From contig CAJXUA010000001.1 of NCBI GenBank assembly GCA_913060695.1, forward strand, positions 62,001 to 126,000: DNA of 64,000 nt, in the 5' to 3' direction. The stretch is from an uncultured Gammaproteobacteria bacterium (lineage in GTDB: Bacteria; Pseudomonadota; Gammaproteobacteria; Pseudomonadales; Pseudohongiellaceae). Below the pieces are notes generated by a model, which worked only from the letters and a program-made list of their open reading frames with translations, was not told the DNA's origin and searched no databases. This document shows positions 46,588 through 55,439 of the stretch, one piece after another (position 1 is the first letter of the stretch; each line of letters starts with the position of its first letter). A program made the translations under genes and the position numbers.

Positions 46588-46926
46588 ATGGATCAGGGTA
46601 GCAAGACAGCGCAAGATGAAGATCTGCGTAAGCAGAAGCGTTTGAAAGAGCTTAGACGAGCCAGAAATCGCCTCTTTGTGTGCTTTTGGACCTTTCCCGT
46701 TTATGTGCTCGCAGTGATGCAGGTGTTAGAGACTGGCAACGAAACCACTCTAATCATGTTCGCCTATATGGCCCTCTATGCGGGTTTCGGAGCGAATCTG
46801 GCAACGAAACGCTGCCCTCAGTGTCACGAACAATATTTTGTGAAATCCTTCTTCCTGAACCCCTTCAGGTCGCAATGTGCTCACTGTGCCCTAGCCCTCA
46901 AGCAGGAGGAAACCCTAGGCGCTTAA
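46588..46926 (+). CDS. Small membrane protein with C-terminal zinc ribbon
   Basis: 112 residues from ATG 46588 (GTG 46579 also possible). Charged coil at the N-terminus, two hydrophobic spans (~28-75), then CPQCHEQYF ... CAHC, a four-cysteine zinc ribbon. Its stop shares TTAA (46923-46926) with convergent yggS. An inverted repeat GCACA-TC-TGTGC (46539-46550) lies upstream. Function unknown. Confidence 0.7.
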   Translation: MDQGSKTAQDEDLRKQKRLKELRRARNRLFVCFWTFPVYVLAVMQVLETGNETTLIMFAYMALYAGFGANLATKRCPQCHEQYFVKSFFLNPFRSQCAHCALALKQEETLGA

Positions 46927-47606
46927 GCTCTAGCACCGAAGATTGCAGACCCAACACGCACGATGGTGGAGCCTTCTGCGATGGCCGCCTCATAGTCTGC
47001 ACTCATGCCTATAGACAGGCTATCTAAGTGCTCAAAACGCCCCTGCAACTCCCTAAACAATAGGGCAAGTGGAGCAAATACTTCGCGTTGCTGCTCATGC
47101 CCTGCGCAAGGTGCGGGGATAGCCATGAGTCCGCGCAGCCTAAGGCCCGGAAGTTTTGCGATCTGTTCACACAAATCCGCTGCGTCCTCTAGCGCTACTC
47201 CTGACTTGCTATCCTCGGAAGAGAGATTGACTTGCACACAGATACTCAGAGGCGCGAGCCCCTCGGGGCGTTGCTTGCTTAGTCGACTGGCGATCTTGAG
47301 GCGATCGACGCTATGGACCCAGTCGAAATGTGCGGCGATATCCGCTGTCTTATTGGATTGAATAGGACCGATGAAGTGCCAGACAAGGTCGGGCAAGTCG
47401 AGTATTCGTATCTTGTCGAGCGCCTCTTGTAGGTAATTCTCGCCAAATTCGCGTTGCCCTGCCGCGTAGGCCTCACGCAGCTTCTCTGGTGTTTGGGTTT
47501 TTGTCACCGCGAGCAGAGTGACGCTGTCGGCAGCGCGCCCGCTACGTGTCGCCGCTTTTGTGATCTGATCTCGAACAGTGGAAATATTTTCTGCTATGCT
47601 TGCCAT
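46923..47606 (-). CDS. yggS: YggS-type PLP homeostasis protein
   Basis: 227 residues. PLP-Lys in LLAVTKTQTPEKLREAY, FGENYLQEAL, WHFIGPIQSNK, LRLRGLMAIP, LSIGMSADYEAAIAEGSTIVRVGSAIFG. No enzymatic activity known; buffers pyridoxal phosphate. Divergent from pilT, the usual gammaproteobacterial arrangement. Confidence 0.95.
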   Translation of the reverse strand: MASIAENISTVRDQITKAATRSGRAADSVTLLAVTKTQTPEKLREAYAAGQREFGENYLQEALDKIRILDLPDLVWHFIGPIQSNKTADIAAHFDWVHSVDRLKIASRLSKQRPEGLAPLSICVQVNLSSEDSKSGVALEDAADLCEQIAKLPGLRLRGLMAIPAPCAGHEQQREVFAPLALLFRELQGRFEHLDSLSIGMSADYEAAIAEGSTIVRVGSAIFGARA

Positions 47607-47790
47607 GGTTTCACCGCGTTGACGCTCTACTCACAAGTGCCGCGTCGGCGCGGCCTGCAAGCAATTCTTGGCGGCACTATAACATAGCCCAGTGCTCCGC
47701 GAAGGCGAGCGTTGTGACAAGGCAAACCCTATCTAAGTAGACGCTGTGCGCTGACACGGTAAACATTCTCGAACATAAGCAGGTATCACA

Positions 47791-48825
47791 ATGGATATCA
47801 CGGAATTACTCGGTTTTAGCGTTAAACAAGGTGCATCTGACTTGCACCTCACAGCGGGCATGCCACCATTGATTCGTGTCGACGGGGATATTCGAAAGAT
47901 CAATATTCCCGCGATGGACCACAAGGAAGTCCATAGCCTTGTCTACGAGATCATGACGGACAAGCAACGCAAGGATTATGAGCAATACTTAGAAACGGAT
48001 TTTTCTTTCGAAGTGCCTGGGCTGGCGCGTTTCAGGGTTAACGCCTTCAACCAGAATCGCGGTGCTGCTGCAGTGTTCCGGACCATCCCGAGCAAGGTGC
48101 TATCGATGGAAGAGCTAGGCATGGGGCAGGTCTTTAGGCAGGTCTCCGACCTTGCCCGAGGTTTGGTAGTCGTGACGGGCCCGACAGGGTCAGGCAAAAG
48201 TACGACCCTCGCGGCCATGATGGACTATGTGAACAATACCCGTTACGAGCATATTCTCACTATCGAAGACCCTATCGAATTCGTACACGAGAGCAAGAAA
48301 TGTTTGGTTAATCAGCGCGAGGTGCATCGCGATACTCTCGGCTTCGCCGAAGCACTACGTTCGGCACTGCGCGAAGACCCCGATATTATTCTCGTGGGTG
48401 AATTACGTGACTTGGAAACCATACGTCTAGCCTTGACCGCAGCGGAAACGGGCCACTTAGTATTCGGCACTCTGCACACCACCTCTGCCGCAAAGACGAT
48501 CGACCGTATTATCGACGTGTTCCCCGCTGCAGAGAAATCAATGGTGCGTTCGATGCTCTCCGAATCGCTACAGGCTGTTGTCTCGCAAGCCCTACTCAAG
48601 AAGACTGGGGGTGGTCGAATCGCAGCGCACGAAATCATGATTGGCACGCCGGCTATTCGTAACTTGATCAGGGAGGATAAAGTCGCGCAAATGTACTCTG
48701 CGATTCAGACGGGTTCGTCCGTAGGGATGAAGACACTGGATCAGTGTTTGAAAGAGCTTCTCCAGAAGGGCTTGATCACGAAAGAAGCAGCAAAGGCTAA
48801 GGCAAAGACTCCCGACTCGTTCTAG
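47791..48825 (+). CDS. pilT: Type IV pilus retraction ATPase
   Basis: 344 residues. Walker A GPTGSGKST, Asp box LTIEDPIEF, Walker B ILVGELRD, His box GTLHTTSAAKTIDR, and the PilT-specific AIRNLIRE motif. Powers pilus retraction. A pilU gene, often next in line, is absent; ruvX follows convergently instead. Confidence 0.97.
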   Translation: MDITELLGFSVKQGASDLHLTAGMPPLIRVDGDIRKINIPAMDHKEVHSLVYEIMTDKQRKDYEQYLETDFSFEVPGLARFRVNAFNQNRGAAAVFRTIPSKVLSMEELGMGQVFRQVSDLARGLVVVTGPTGSGKSTTLAAMMDYVNNTRYEHILTIEDPIEFVHESKKCLVNQREVHRDTLGFAEALRSALREDPDIILVGELRDLETIRLALTAAETGHLVFGTLHTTSAAKTIDRIIDVFPAAEKSMVRSMLSESLQAVVSQALLKKTGGGRIAAHEIMIGTPAIRNLIREDKVAQMYSAIQTGSSVGMKTLDQCLKELLQKGLITKEAAKAKAKTPDSF

Positions 48826-48854
48826 AAGGGCAGTGTTCCATACAGTAATCCTAT

Positions 48855-48875
48855 GCAGCTTTCTAAGGAAGCTGC
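48855..48875. terminator. Stem-loop between pilT and ruvX
   Basis: GCAGCTT / AAGCTGC arms with 7-base loop, spanning the ruvX stop. Lacks a T run on either side; may slow convergent transcription. Confidence 0.35.
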
Positions 48876-49315
48876 TCTGGAAACTTCTCTGCCAGACACT
48901 GTAACCATGTCTCAAGAATCAATTGCGCAGCTAGGCAATCTAGCTGCGCAGAGGATTCACCGCGCATGATTTGCCCACGCGCCTCGAAAGAGCTTAAGCG
49001 CTCGTCTATTCCATAGCAGGGTTTGTGGTAACGGCCATTGAGGCGATTGCCAAACTTGCGCGCGCGAATAAGTAGCTCACTCTCGCTGTCGTCCATATTG
49101 TAGGGCAGTCCTACGACGAAGGCGTCCGGTTGCCATTTTGTAACTAAGGCGTCGAGTATCTCCCAATTCGGAATGCCATCGCGCGCTGGAATAGCGTTGA
49201 GGGCGGTGGCACGGTGAGTGATGCTCTGTCCAACTGCCGAACCGATGCGTTTCGTTCCGAAGTCGAAGCCTAGTAAAGACAAGTCCTTCGGTTTCTTCTC
49301 CGGGAAGCTATCCAT
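48863..49315 (-). CDS. ruvX: YqgF-type Holliday junction resolvase-like nuclease
   Basis: 150 residues. RNase H-like fold: LLGFDFGTKRIGSAVGQ, FVVGLPYNMDDSES, IDERLSSFEA. Also implicated in 16S rRNA processing. Follows yqgE, as usual. GAGG precedes the ATG. Confidence 0.93.
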   Translation of the reverse strand: MDSFPEKKPKDLSLLGFDFGTKRIGSAVGQSITHRATALNAIPARDGIPNWEILDALVTKWQPDAFVVGLPYNMDDSESELLIRARKFGNRLNGRYHKPCYGIDERLSSFEARGQIMRGESSAQLDCLAAQLILETWLQCLAEKFPEQLP

Positions 49316-49354
49316 TGAATATTGCCTCAGTGTTCGCTTCGCGAAGAACCTTCC

Positions 49355-49963
49355 TCATGAATGCCCCGCTGTTGAAGATAGCTGATCTAGGCTGATGCCG
49401 AGTATCGAAGCGGCTGCTTCCGCTTTCTTGGAATGATCGCTAGAGAAGATTAACTCGGTCACTGCCGGGACTGTTAACCATACGTTGTCGCTAATTTCCT
49501 GTTCGAGCTGGCCAGCCTCCCAGCCTGCACAGCCTAGCGCGACTAGATAGCGTTCCGGACCAGTCCCTAAGGCGATATCCGCTAGAATGTCTTTGGACAT
49601 CGACAGGCTTAGCTCCGGAGTAATAGGAAGAGTGTATTCCCACTCACGGCCACTGTTATGCAGAATAAAACCCTTGTTTCTCTCGACGGGGCCGCCTGTC
49701 ATAACACGCTGGCTATGGAAATCGATGTCGCCCTTACGTTGTTCAAAACTGATCTTTAGTTCTTCCAAGAGCTCCGCTAAGCGCATATTGGATGGCTTAT
49801 TGATGACGATACCTAAGGCGCCCTCATCGTTATGGCGCCATAGATAGGTAACGGTTTGGTTAAACCAAGGATCTTCAAGATGGGGCATCGCGATCAAAAA
49901 CTGATTCGCGAGAGAACCTGGAGTGGCCTCATACTGTGAGGCTGTTGAGCTGTTCTGCGTCAT
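49355..49963 (-). CDS. yqgE: UPF0301 protein YqgE/AlgH
   Basis: 202 residues. NQFLIAMPHLEDPWFNQTVTYLW, GALGIVINKPS, VMTGGPVERNKGFILH and LGCAGWEAGQLEQEI are family hallmarks. 39 bases upstream of ruvX. Confidence 0.95.
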   Translation of the reverse strand: MTQNSSTASQYEATPGSLANQFLIAMPHLEDPWFNQTVTYLWRHNDEGALGIVINKPSNMRLAELLEELKISFEQRKGDIDFHSQRVMTGGPVERNKGFILHNSGREWEYTLPITPELSLSMSKDILADIALGTGPERYLVALGCAGWEAGQLEQEISDNVWLTVPAVTELIFSSDHSKKAEAAASILGISLDQLSSTAGHS

Positions 49964-49992
49964 GTCGCTCCACGCTATAGCGAGTGATTAGA

Positions 49993-50865
49993 TTACTGGC
50001 TAGTAAAAGAGTTGCCTTGATGGAAGCGCCAGGTGCGAATGATCTCGAGGATATCGACATCGCTTAGCATCTCTGGTGGGAACGGGTCGAATGGGGCCGC
50101 CAGTCGCACGATGTTGATCGCCGCTTCGTCTAAAACTCGATGCCCTGAACTTTGCAGGATACGAATCTCTTGCACCGACCCATTGGGTCGTAGGGCCACA
50201 AGCATGCGCAGGCTGCCATACAGCTGCTGCGAGCGTGCCTGTTCGGGATAATTGATGTTGCCCACTACCTCGATGCGCTTGCGCCAGGAATCTAGGTACT
50301 GGGCGTCATGGCGCTTCTGAGTAGAGGCTGAGGAAATAGTGTAAGTGCGTGGACGCTTTGCATAGGCCTGCTGTTGCATGTCTAGCTGTGCCTGCAGGCT
50401 GGCGATCGCGAGACTTAACTCTTCCGGGGTGGCCTGTTCCGAGAGTTGCGTGTCTGTCTCAGGCGCTTCGTCTTCCAATTGCTGCTCTAGGCTCTGCTCG
50501 GAGTTTATCGAGCTGAGGATGGCTAGATCGCTGGGGTCGGTTTGGCGATTGGGCGCCGGCGCTTGAGGAATGGGATCGACCTGTTGTATCACTTCGTCGT
50601 GAAAAGGCGCTTCGAATGGTGTGCTCGGGGCTGCAGCCTCATCGAGTGTGCCACTGCCGGTCTGATTCTCCTGGGCGATAAAATCCGCTTCATCGGGTGC
50701 CACATCACTTCGATATTGAGCAAGAGTGATCTCGATGGCGGGGGCGCTGTTGCTTTCTTCGAGGTAGCTAAAGCCCACCCCCGCTATGAGCATAATGTGT
50801 AAGCAAGCGGATAGGAAAATTGTGAATCCAAAACGCTCTTTAGATAGATCGGTGTTTGCTGTCAT
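49993..50865 (-). CDS. TonB-family energy transducer
   Basis: 290 residues from ATG 50865. One N-terminal membrane helix (FTIFLSACLHIMLIAGVGFSY), a Pro/Glu/Gln-rich periplasmic spacer, and a C-terminal TonB domain (NINYPEQARSQQLYGSLRML, SGHRVLDEAAINIVRLA). This gene regularly sits between gshB and yqgE in Pseudomonas-like bacteria. Which receptor it serves is unknown. Confidence 0.9.
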   Translation of the reverse strand: MTANTDLSKERFGFTIFLSACLHIMLIAGVGFSYLEESNSAPAIEITLAQYRSDVAPDEADFIAQENQTGSGTLDEAAAPSTPFEAPFHDEVIQQVDPIPQAPAPNRQTDPSDLAILSSINSEQSLEQQLEDEAPETDTQLSEQATPEELSLAIASLQAQLDMQQQAYAKRPRTYTISSASTQKRHDAQYLDSWRKRIEVVGNINYPEQARSQQLYGSLRMLVALRPNGSVQEIRILQSSGHRVLDEAAINIVRLAAPFDPFPPEMLSDVDILEIIRTWRFHQGNSFTSQ

Positions 50866-50894
50866 AGGCCCTGAGTTAAGCCGGCCCGCTGTGT

Positions 50895-51851
50895 CTATAC
50901 GCGGGCAGCTAGCTTGCTTTCGATGCATCGCATTAAGTCGCCAGCGATGTCGAGATTATACGCGTTATTGAGTTCGCGAACACAGGTAGGGCTGGTGACA
51001 TTGATTTCGGTCAGATAGTCGCCAATCACATCGAGTCCAACGAACAATAGGCCCTTTGCCTTCACTGCCTCTTTAACTTGGGCGCAGATCCATAGATCAC
51101 GCTCGGTTAGTAGCTGTGGGACACCACTGCCGCCTGCGGCTAGATTGCCGCGCGTCTCACCCTGCGCGGGGACTCGAGCGAGGGCGTAGGGAATGGGCTC
51201 CCCGTCAACTAAGAGGATGCGCTTGTCTCCATTAACGATCTCCGGGATAAAGCGCTGCGCCATGATCGGTGTTTTGCCGTGATTGGTCAGGGTTTCGATG
51301 ATGACACTGACATTCGAGTCGCCTTTCCTGAGCCTGAATATTGAGGCGCCACCCATTCCGTCTAGAGGCTTGAAGATTACGTCTTCGTGAACTTGGTGAA
51401 AGGCCTTGAGCACAGAGGCCTTACTGCTGACGACCAAAGGAGGACAGCATTGCGGGAACGCAGTCGCGAAGAGCTTCTCGTTGCAGTCGCGTAGGCTCTG
51501 GGGCTTGTTGACGACGATCGTGCCAGCGCTTTCAGCCTGCTCAAGCATATAGGTCGAGTAGATGTACTCGTTGTCGAAGGGTGGATCCTTGCGCATCAGA
51601 ATGCTGTCTAGATTGCTCAAGGGCTCCTCGCTCGCGGCTCCTAGGCTGTACCAGTTCTTCTCGTCCCAAGCGACAGTCAGCTCGCGCATCAGGCCCATCG
51701 CTACGCCGTCTTTGAGGTATAGATCGGACTGCTCCATGTAGGAGATAGACCAGCCGCGCTCCTGTGCGGCCATGAGCATAGCCAAACTAGTATCTTTCTT
51801 GTAGCTGATGGATTGGATGGGGTCCATGACGATGCCGAGTCGAATACTCAT
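50895..51851 (-). CDS. gshB: Glutathione synthetase
   Basis: 318 residues. ATP-grasp enzyme: LGIVMDPIQSISYKKDTS at the start, RKDPPFDNEYIYSTYML, KPLDGMGGASIFRL, INVTSPTCVRELN. Joins gamma-glutamylcysteine and glycine. Head of the gshB-tonB-yqgE-ruvX run and divergent from pilG, the standard arrangement. Confidence 0.96.
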   Translation of the reverse strand: MSIRLGIVMDPIQSISYKKDTSLAMLMAAQERGWSISYMEQSDLYLKDGVAMGLMRELTVAWDEKNWYSLGAASEEPLSNLDSILMRKDPPFDNEYIYSTYMLEQAESAGTIVVNKPQSLRDCNEKLFATAFPQCCPPLVVSSKASVLKAFHQVHEDVIFKPLDGMGGASIFRLRKGDSNVSVIIETLTNHGKTPIMAQRFIPEIVNGDKRILLVDGEPIPYALARVPAQGETRGNLAAGGSGVPQLLTERDLWICAQVKEAVKAKGLLFVGLDVIGDYLTEINVTSPTCVRELNNAYNLDIAGDLMRCIESKLAARV

Positions 51852-52018
51852 TATTAAATCTGCCTAAAATCAGTGTGGAATAACTAGGCCAACGCGTCGC
51901 GATGGCTCCTCGCTGCGCAGATAATAGCGCATGTCGCAGCCGGTATCGACGCAGCTTCCTAAGCGCATTGCGCAAATCTGTGCTAAATCTCAAATACACC
52001 TACAAAAAGGAGAGCAGC

Positions 52019-52459
52019 ATGGAAGCGGAAACTCTCGAAAACAGCCACGCCCTGCAAATTTTATTGGTCGACGACAGCCGTAGCACGCGTGAGAACGCAC
52101 TAGACCTCCTCGATCAGCACCAATATCAGATGCAAGTCGCTGAAAATGGCTTCGACGCCTTGTGCAAACTGGTAGCGCAGCCCCCCGATATCGTATTCAT
52201 GGATAGTGCTATGCCCGAGTTAGATGGTTATGCATCCTGTGCGTTAATCACCGCTAGCCCTGCTTATGCGCATATCCCTGTAGTCATAATGAGTAGCAAC
52301 GATAGCCCTCTAGAGCGCGCACGTGCCGCTTTAGCGGGCGCGCAGCGCCTCATTGGCAAACCCTTTCGCAAGCGTGATCTATTAGACGCCCTTGAAGCCC
52401 TAGTGCCTGCGCTAGAAGTGAGCGAGGAGGCTGCCCATGCCCACTGTGCTGATCATTGA
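52019..52459 (+). CDS. pilG: PilG-like single-domain response regulator
   Basis: 146 residues from ATG 52019, with GGAG five bases upstream. Complete receiver: LLVDDSRSTREN, phospho-acceptor in VFMDSAMPELDGY, MSSNDS, and Lys in LIGKPF. SCALI after DGY matches PilG (DGYQTCALI). In Pseudomonas PilG is phosphorylated by ChpA and promotes pilus extension. Overlaps the next gene by 23 bases. Confidence 0.88.
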   Translation: MEAETLENSHALQILLVDDSRSTRENALDLLDQHQYQMQVAENGFDALCKLVAQPPDIVFMDSAMPELDGYASCALITASPAYAHIPVVIMSSNDSPLERARAALAGAQRLIGKPFRKRDLLDALEALVPALEVSEEAAHAHCADH

Positions 52460-52826
52460 CGACTCGCCTACACAAGTAGCGTGCATTCGAGAGCTGCTGG
52501 GAGACATGCGGGTTTTGCATCGCAACAGCGCTGCGCTTGGCGAAAGTCGGCTGTTAGCGGCGCAAGCAGATCTGGTGTTGATCGCCCTGATCCTAAGGGG
52601 CAGCAACGGTTTCGAATGTGGTTTGCAGCTACGCGAACTCGGCTTTCTCAATATCTTGCTGTATAGCGACTGCCCGGAAGATACAGACGCGGATTGGGCG
52701 CGTGCGATAGGGCTGCAAGGTCTGCTGCAATTGCCTGCTCCTGCACACTCGCTGTTGCAGCAAATCAAACAGAATATTAGTCGTACTGTGAAAGGGCGGG
52801 AAGATGGCCAGCGCTGGGCTTCCTAG
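52437..52826 (+). CDS. PilH-like pseudo-receiver lacking the phospho-acceptor
   Basis: 129 residues; AGGAGG seven bases before the ATG, inside the pilG gene. Aligns with PilH along its length (VLIIDDSPTQ, SNGFECGLQL, then TDADWARAIGLQGLLQLPA). The phospho-acceptor Asp is Ala (LVLIALIL where LLMDI is expected) and the conserved Lys of KP is Leu (LQLPA). It therefore cannot be phosphorylated in the normal way. Overlaps both neighbours by 23 bases. Confidence 0.85.
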   Translation: MPTVLIIDDSPTQVACIRELLGDMRVLHRNSAALGESRLLAAQADLVLIALILRGSNGFECGLQLRELGFLNILLYSDCPEDTDADWARAIGLQGLLQLPAPAHSLLQQIKQNISRTVKGREDGQRWAS

Positions 52827-55404
52827 CTTAGCGTTATGGCAAGGTATGAAGAGCCGCGCTAGCGGGCTCCCAATGCTTATGCAAGATGCCATATCAGATG
52901 ATTCTTTACTGGCAAGTGCGCGCGTAGACGCTAGCCTGCGCCAACTCGCGGCATTGGCCAGTATTGTTCAGGCCGCACAGCTTGCGTTGTACTGTCGCGA
53001 GTGTAGTAAGTTGCTGGCGCTATATGTTCAGCAGAGAAATCGCGGTACTTCGCTCGAGTCTTTGCTGTTGGGCGCGGCAGTGCGTGTGCCGTTATCGCTC
53101 GCGAGCCCGTTGCAGTGTTTCATCGACAGCGGCAACCTCAACGAGTTGCGTCGGGCGAGAGGGGCTAGTGTCGTCGACCACATCAACAAAAGTAAGAATC
53201 CTATATGGGCGGTTCCAGGTCTGAAGTCCTTGTTGCGCAAGCAGCTCTTGAGTGCGCATTACGCACTTGGGGATAGTGCTAATTATTCCGCGCCCTGTGA
53301 TGCGCCTGCGCAGTCGAATAGTTTCCGCAGCTTGAATCGAGTTGCGGCTCTTTGTCTTGGCAGAACCTTGTTAGAGAATGTTGAGAATGCGCGCAGTAAT
53401 CAGCAGACTTGCGTTCAAGTTCTACGTTTGGAGCTGTGTTGCCACCCAGTGCGTGTGAGCGAGCCACCGAAGACCTTGAAGGGCATGCGCAAGCTGCACC
53501 TAGAAACAGCAATAGCGCACTTATTACGAGCTCTGCGCTGTAAAATGCGCGAACTAATCGTGCAGGCAGAACAAAGCGAAGGGGTCAATCTACAGTTAAG
53601 TCTGGGGATTTTCCAGAAGGCTAATGTGTGTTGTGCGTTGCTAAAACCTAGTCAGGCGCGGGCCATCGTGAAGATATGTGTTAGTGCGCAACACCTCGCA
53701 TTGCATCTTCGTTGTTGGGCGAGTAAAGAGTGCGAAGCGCACACTCTACTGTACTTATGCGCGCTGGCTCTCGAGCGCCATCTCGACATCGAAATTGCGG
53801 TGCAACAAGGGCAGCGCCCGTGTGAGCGCACGGATATCCGCCTGTGCCGCAAGGTTCAACATTTTCTACGCACTCACAGGAGGCGACTGCGTTCGGTTTA
53901 CTCAGCGCCGTTTAGTAGCGTCAGAGTAATTGCCTGTAAAGAAGTGCAAGACATTCATCAGCAACTTCGGGAAAGCTCCAAGCTTCACATAAAAGCGCGA
54001 ACTAAAGTGTCTGTAGATGACGAGCTTTTCTATAGCGTAATTCGTTGTAAGGCAATCGCTCTTTATATGGGAGAAATGGCTCTATATGAACTGCTCTTTA
54101 GCATCCGCGAGCTGCTAGTCTTAGCAATCGAGCGAAGACTCATACTCACTAGGTTTGTCTTCAACTTGTTACCGAGACTCACCGCGTATTGCTTGCGTTC
54201 TCTACACAAAGGCGGCCGAGTGTTGGGCTATGATACGCGCTTGATCTCCTCACTAAGCGAGTCGCTGCGTGCGTATCGACAAGTGGCGTTGTCGAAAATC
54301 ACAAATCGTGACAGCAGGATAAATCTACCAGTTGCTTTGGGGCAGGGTAAGAGCCGAGATGAGCGCACAATTGCGACTACCCAGTTGCCGAGTTTTCTCG
54401 CGAAGAATATTCGTTACGTGATCGCGGACCCAGTGGCATTTTGCGGCTGCCAATCAACACAAGAGTTTGCGAAACTAAGTAGAGAGGTAGTCTTAGAGCT
54501 GACTGTCTTGGCGCGAGGCGCCCGCGCATTGCAAGTCGACCGTGTGGCGGCACTAAGCGAGGTGCTGTTGGAGACCTATCGCTCACTCAATGCTTTGGCA
54601 GTGTTGCCCGCAGAAAAGAATCTTCGAGAAAATCTGCAGGGGGCGCACTGCTGCCTTCGCCTTGCCTTGAACCAGGCCGCAGCAAGACAAGCCGTTTGCG
54701 AGGTGCGTCCCACTATAGTTAGTCTCTACCGCTTTGTAGAGTTTCTGCATCGTGCCCCCGCCCATGCGCCAGATTCCATACAAGCGGCGCTAAGTGCCGT
54801 AAATTCTCTGGCAGCGGATATGCGTGTGTTTGCCGATGTCTTCACGAGCGCTATAACTCATGGTCGAGCTGCGCGTATTCACCTAGCACAGGATCAGTTG
54901 CGGGCATTACTAGCCGCAACGTCTAGTTTGCAGGAAGACTTGAGTTCGAATGGGATGATCGCAGTTGCCCGTTGGGGGCCGGCATTCAATTATACCGTGG
55001 GGCGTTATAGCAATGAGCTGGGTAAGCTCGCCCGTCTCGCGCTCTTGATCGACGGGATTGAAGCTCCGCGCACACTGGTACAAGGCTTGCAGTCGCCGCT
55101 CCAAAGGCTGCTATGTCTAATGATCGAACATAGCGTCGAGCTAGTGACGCAGCGTCGTGCTGCTGGGAAGCCGGATAGTGCGCAGCTGCGTGTTCTGGCT
55201 ACCCGTTCTGGCACCCAGTTACGGCTCTGCCTGCAGGACGATGGTAGCGGTTTGACAGGTAGTGAGCTCAACAGTGTTGCTCAGGAGTTGGAGGCGCTTG
55301 GATGCACTTTGTCCCTAGAAGGTAAAGAAGGCAGTGGTAGCATGATAAGCGTGCTTGTCGACTGTGCAAGCGTGCGTTGGGATATTGCGTCGAAGCCGCT
55401 ATAA
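52804..55404 (+). CDS. Degenerate ChpA/CheA-like protein
   Basis: 866 residues in the place of chpA. Mostly alpha-helical, rich in Ala, Leu, Arg and Cys. The last ~120 residues resemble a CheA-type ATPase domain (MIEHSVELVTQRRAAGKP, then LCLQDDGSGLTGSEL), but the N-box Asn is Leu, the GRGVGMDVV-type G2 box is missing, and there is no CheW or receiver domain after it. No intact HxxKG phosphotransfer site is seen; a KTLKG occurs near residue 225. Probably kinase-dead. pilI and pilJ are absent. What it does is unknown. Confidence 0.7.
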   Translation: MASAGLPSLALWQGMKSRASGLPMLMQDAISDDSLLASARVDASLRQLAALASIVQAAQLALYCRECSKLLALYVQQRNRGTSLESLLLGAAVRVPLSLASPLQCFIDSGNLNELRRARGASVVDHINKSKNPIWAVPGLKSLLRKQLLSAHYALGDSANYSAPCDAPAQSNSFRSLNRVAALCLGRTLLENVENARSNQQTCVQVLRLELCCHPVRVSEPPKTLKGMRKLHLETAIAHLLRALRCKMRELIVQAEQSEGVNLQLSLGIFQKANVCCALLKPSQARAIVKICVSAQHLALHLRCWASKECEAHTLLYLCALALERHLDIEIAVQQGQRPCERTDIRLCRKVQHFLRTHRRRLRSVYSAPFSSVRVIACKEVQDIHQQLRESSKLHIKARTKVSVDDELFYSVIRCKAIALYMGEMALYELLFSIRELLVLAIERRLILTRFVFNLLPRLTAYCLRSLHKGGRVLGYDTRLISSLSESLRAYRQVALSKITNRDSRINLPVALGQGKSRDERTIATTQLPSFLAKNIRYVIADPVAFCGCQSTQEFAKLSREVVLELTVLARGARALQVDRVAALSEVLLETYRSLNALAVLPAEKNLRENLQGAHCCLRLALNQAAARQAVCEVRPTIVSLYRFVEFLHRAPAHAPDSIQAALSAVNSLAADMRVFADVFTSAITHGRAARIHLAQDQLRALLAATSSLQEDLSSNGMIAVARWGPAFNYTVGRYSNELGKLARLALLIDGIEAPRTLVQGLQSPLQRLLCLMIEHSVELVTQRRAAGKPDSAQLRVLATRSGTQLRLCLQDDGSGLTGSELNSVAQELEALGCTLSLEGKEGSGSMISVLVDCASVRWDIASKPL

Positions 55405-55405
55405 T
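55377..55405 (+). promoter_or_regulatory. Sigma70-type promoter inside the end of the chpA-like gene
   Basis: TTGGGA (55377-55382), 17-base spacer, TATAAT (55400-55405); the -10 overlaps the TAA stop. Suits the downstream membrane-protein and glycosyltransferase genes. Confidence 0.55.
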
Positions 55406-55439
55406 GCCGCTTTCGTAATCTATTCGGGTAAGCAAGACT

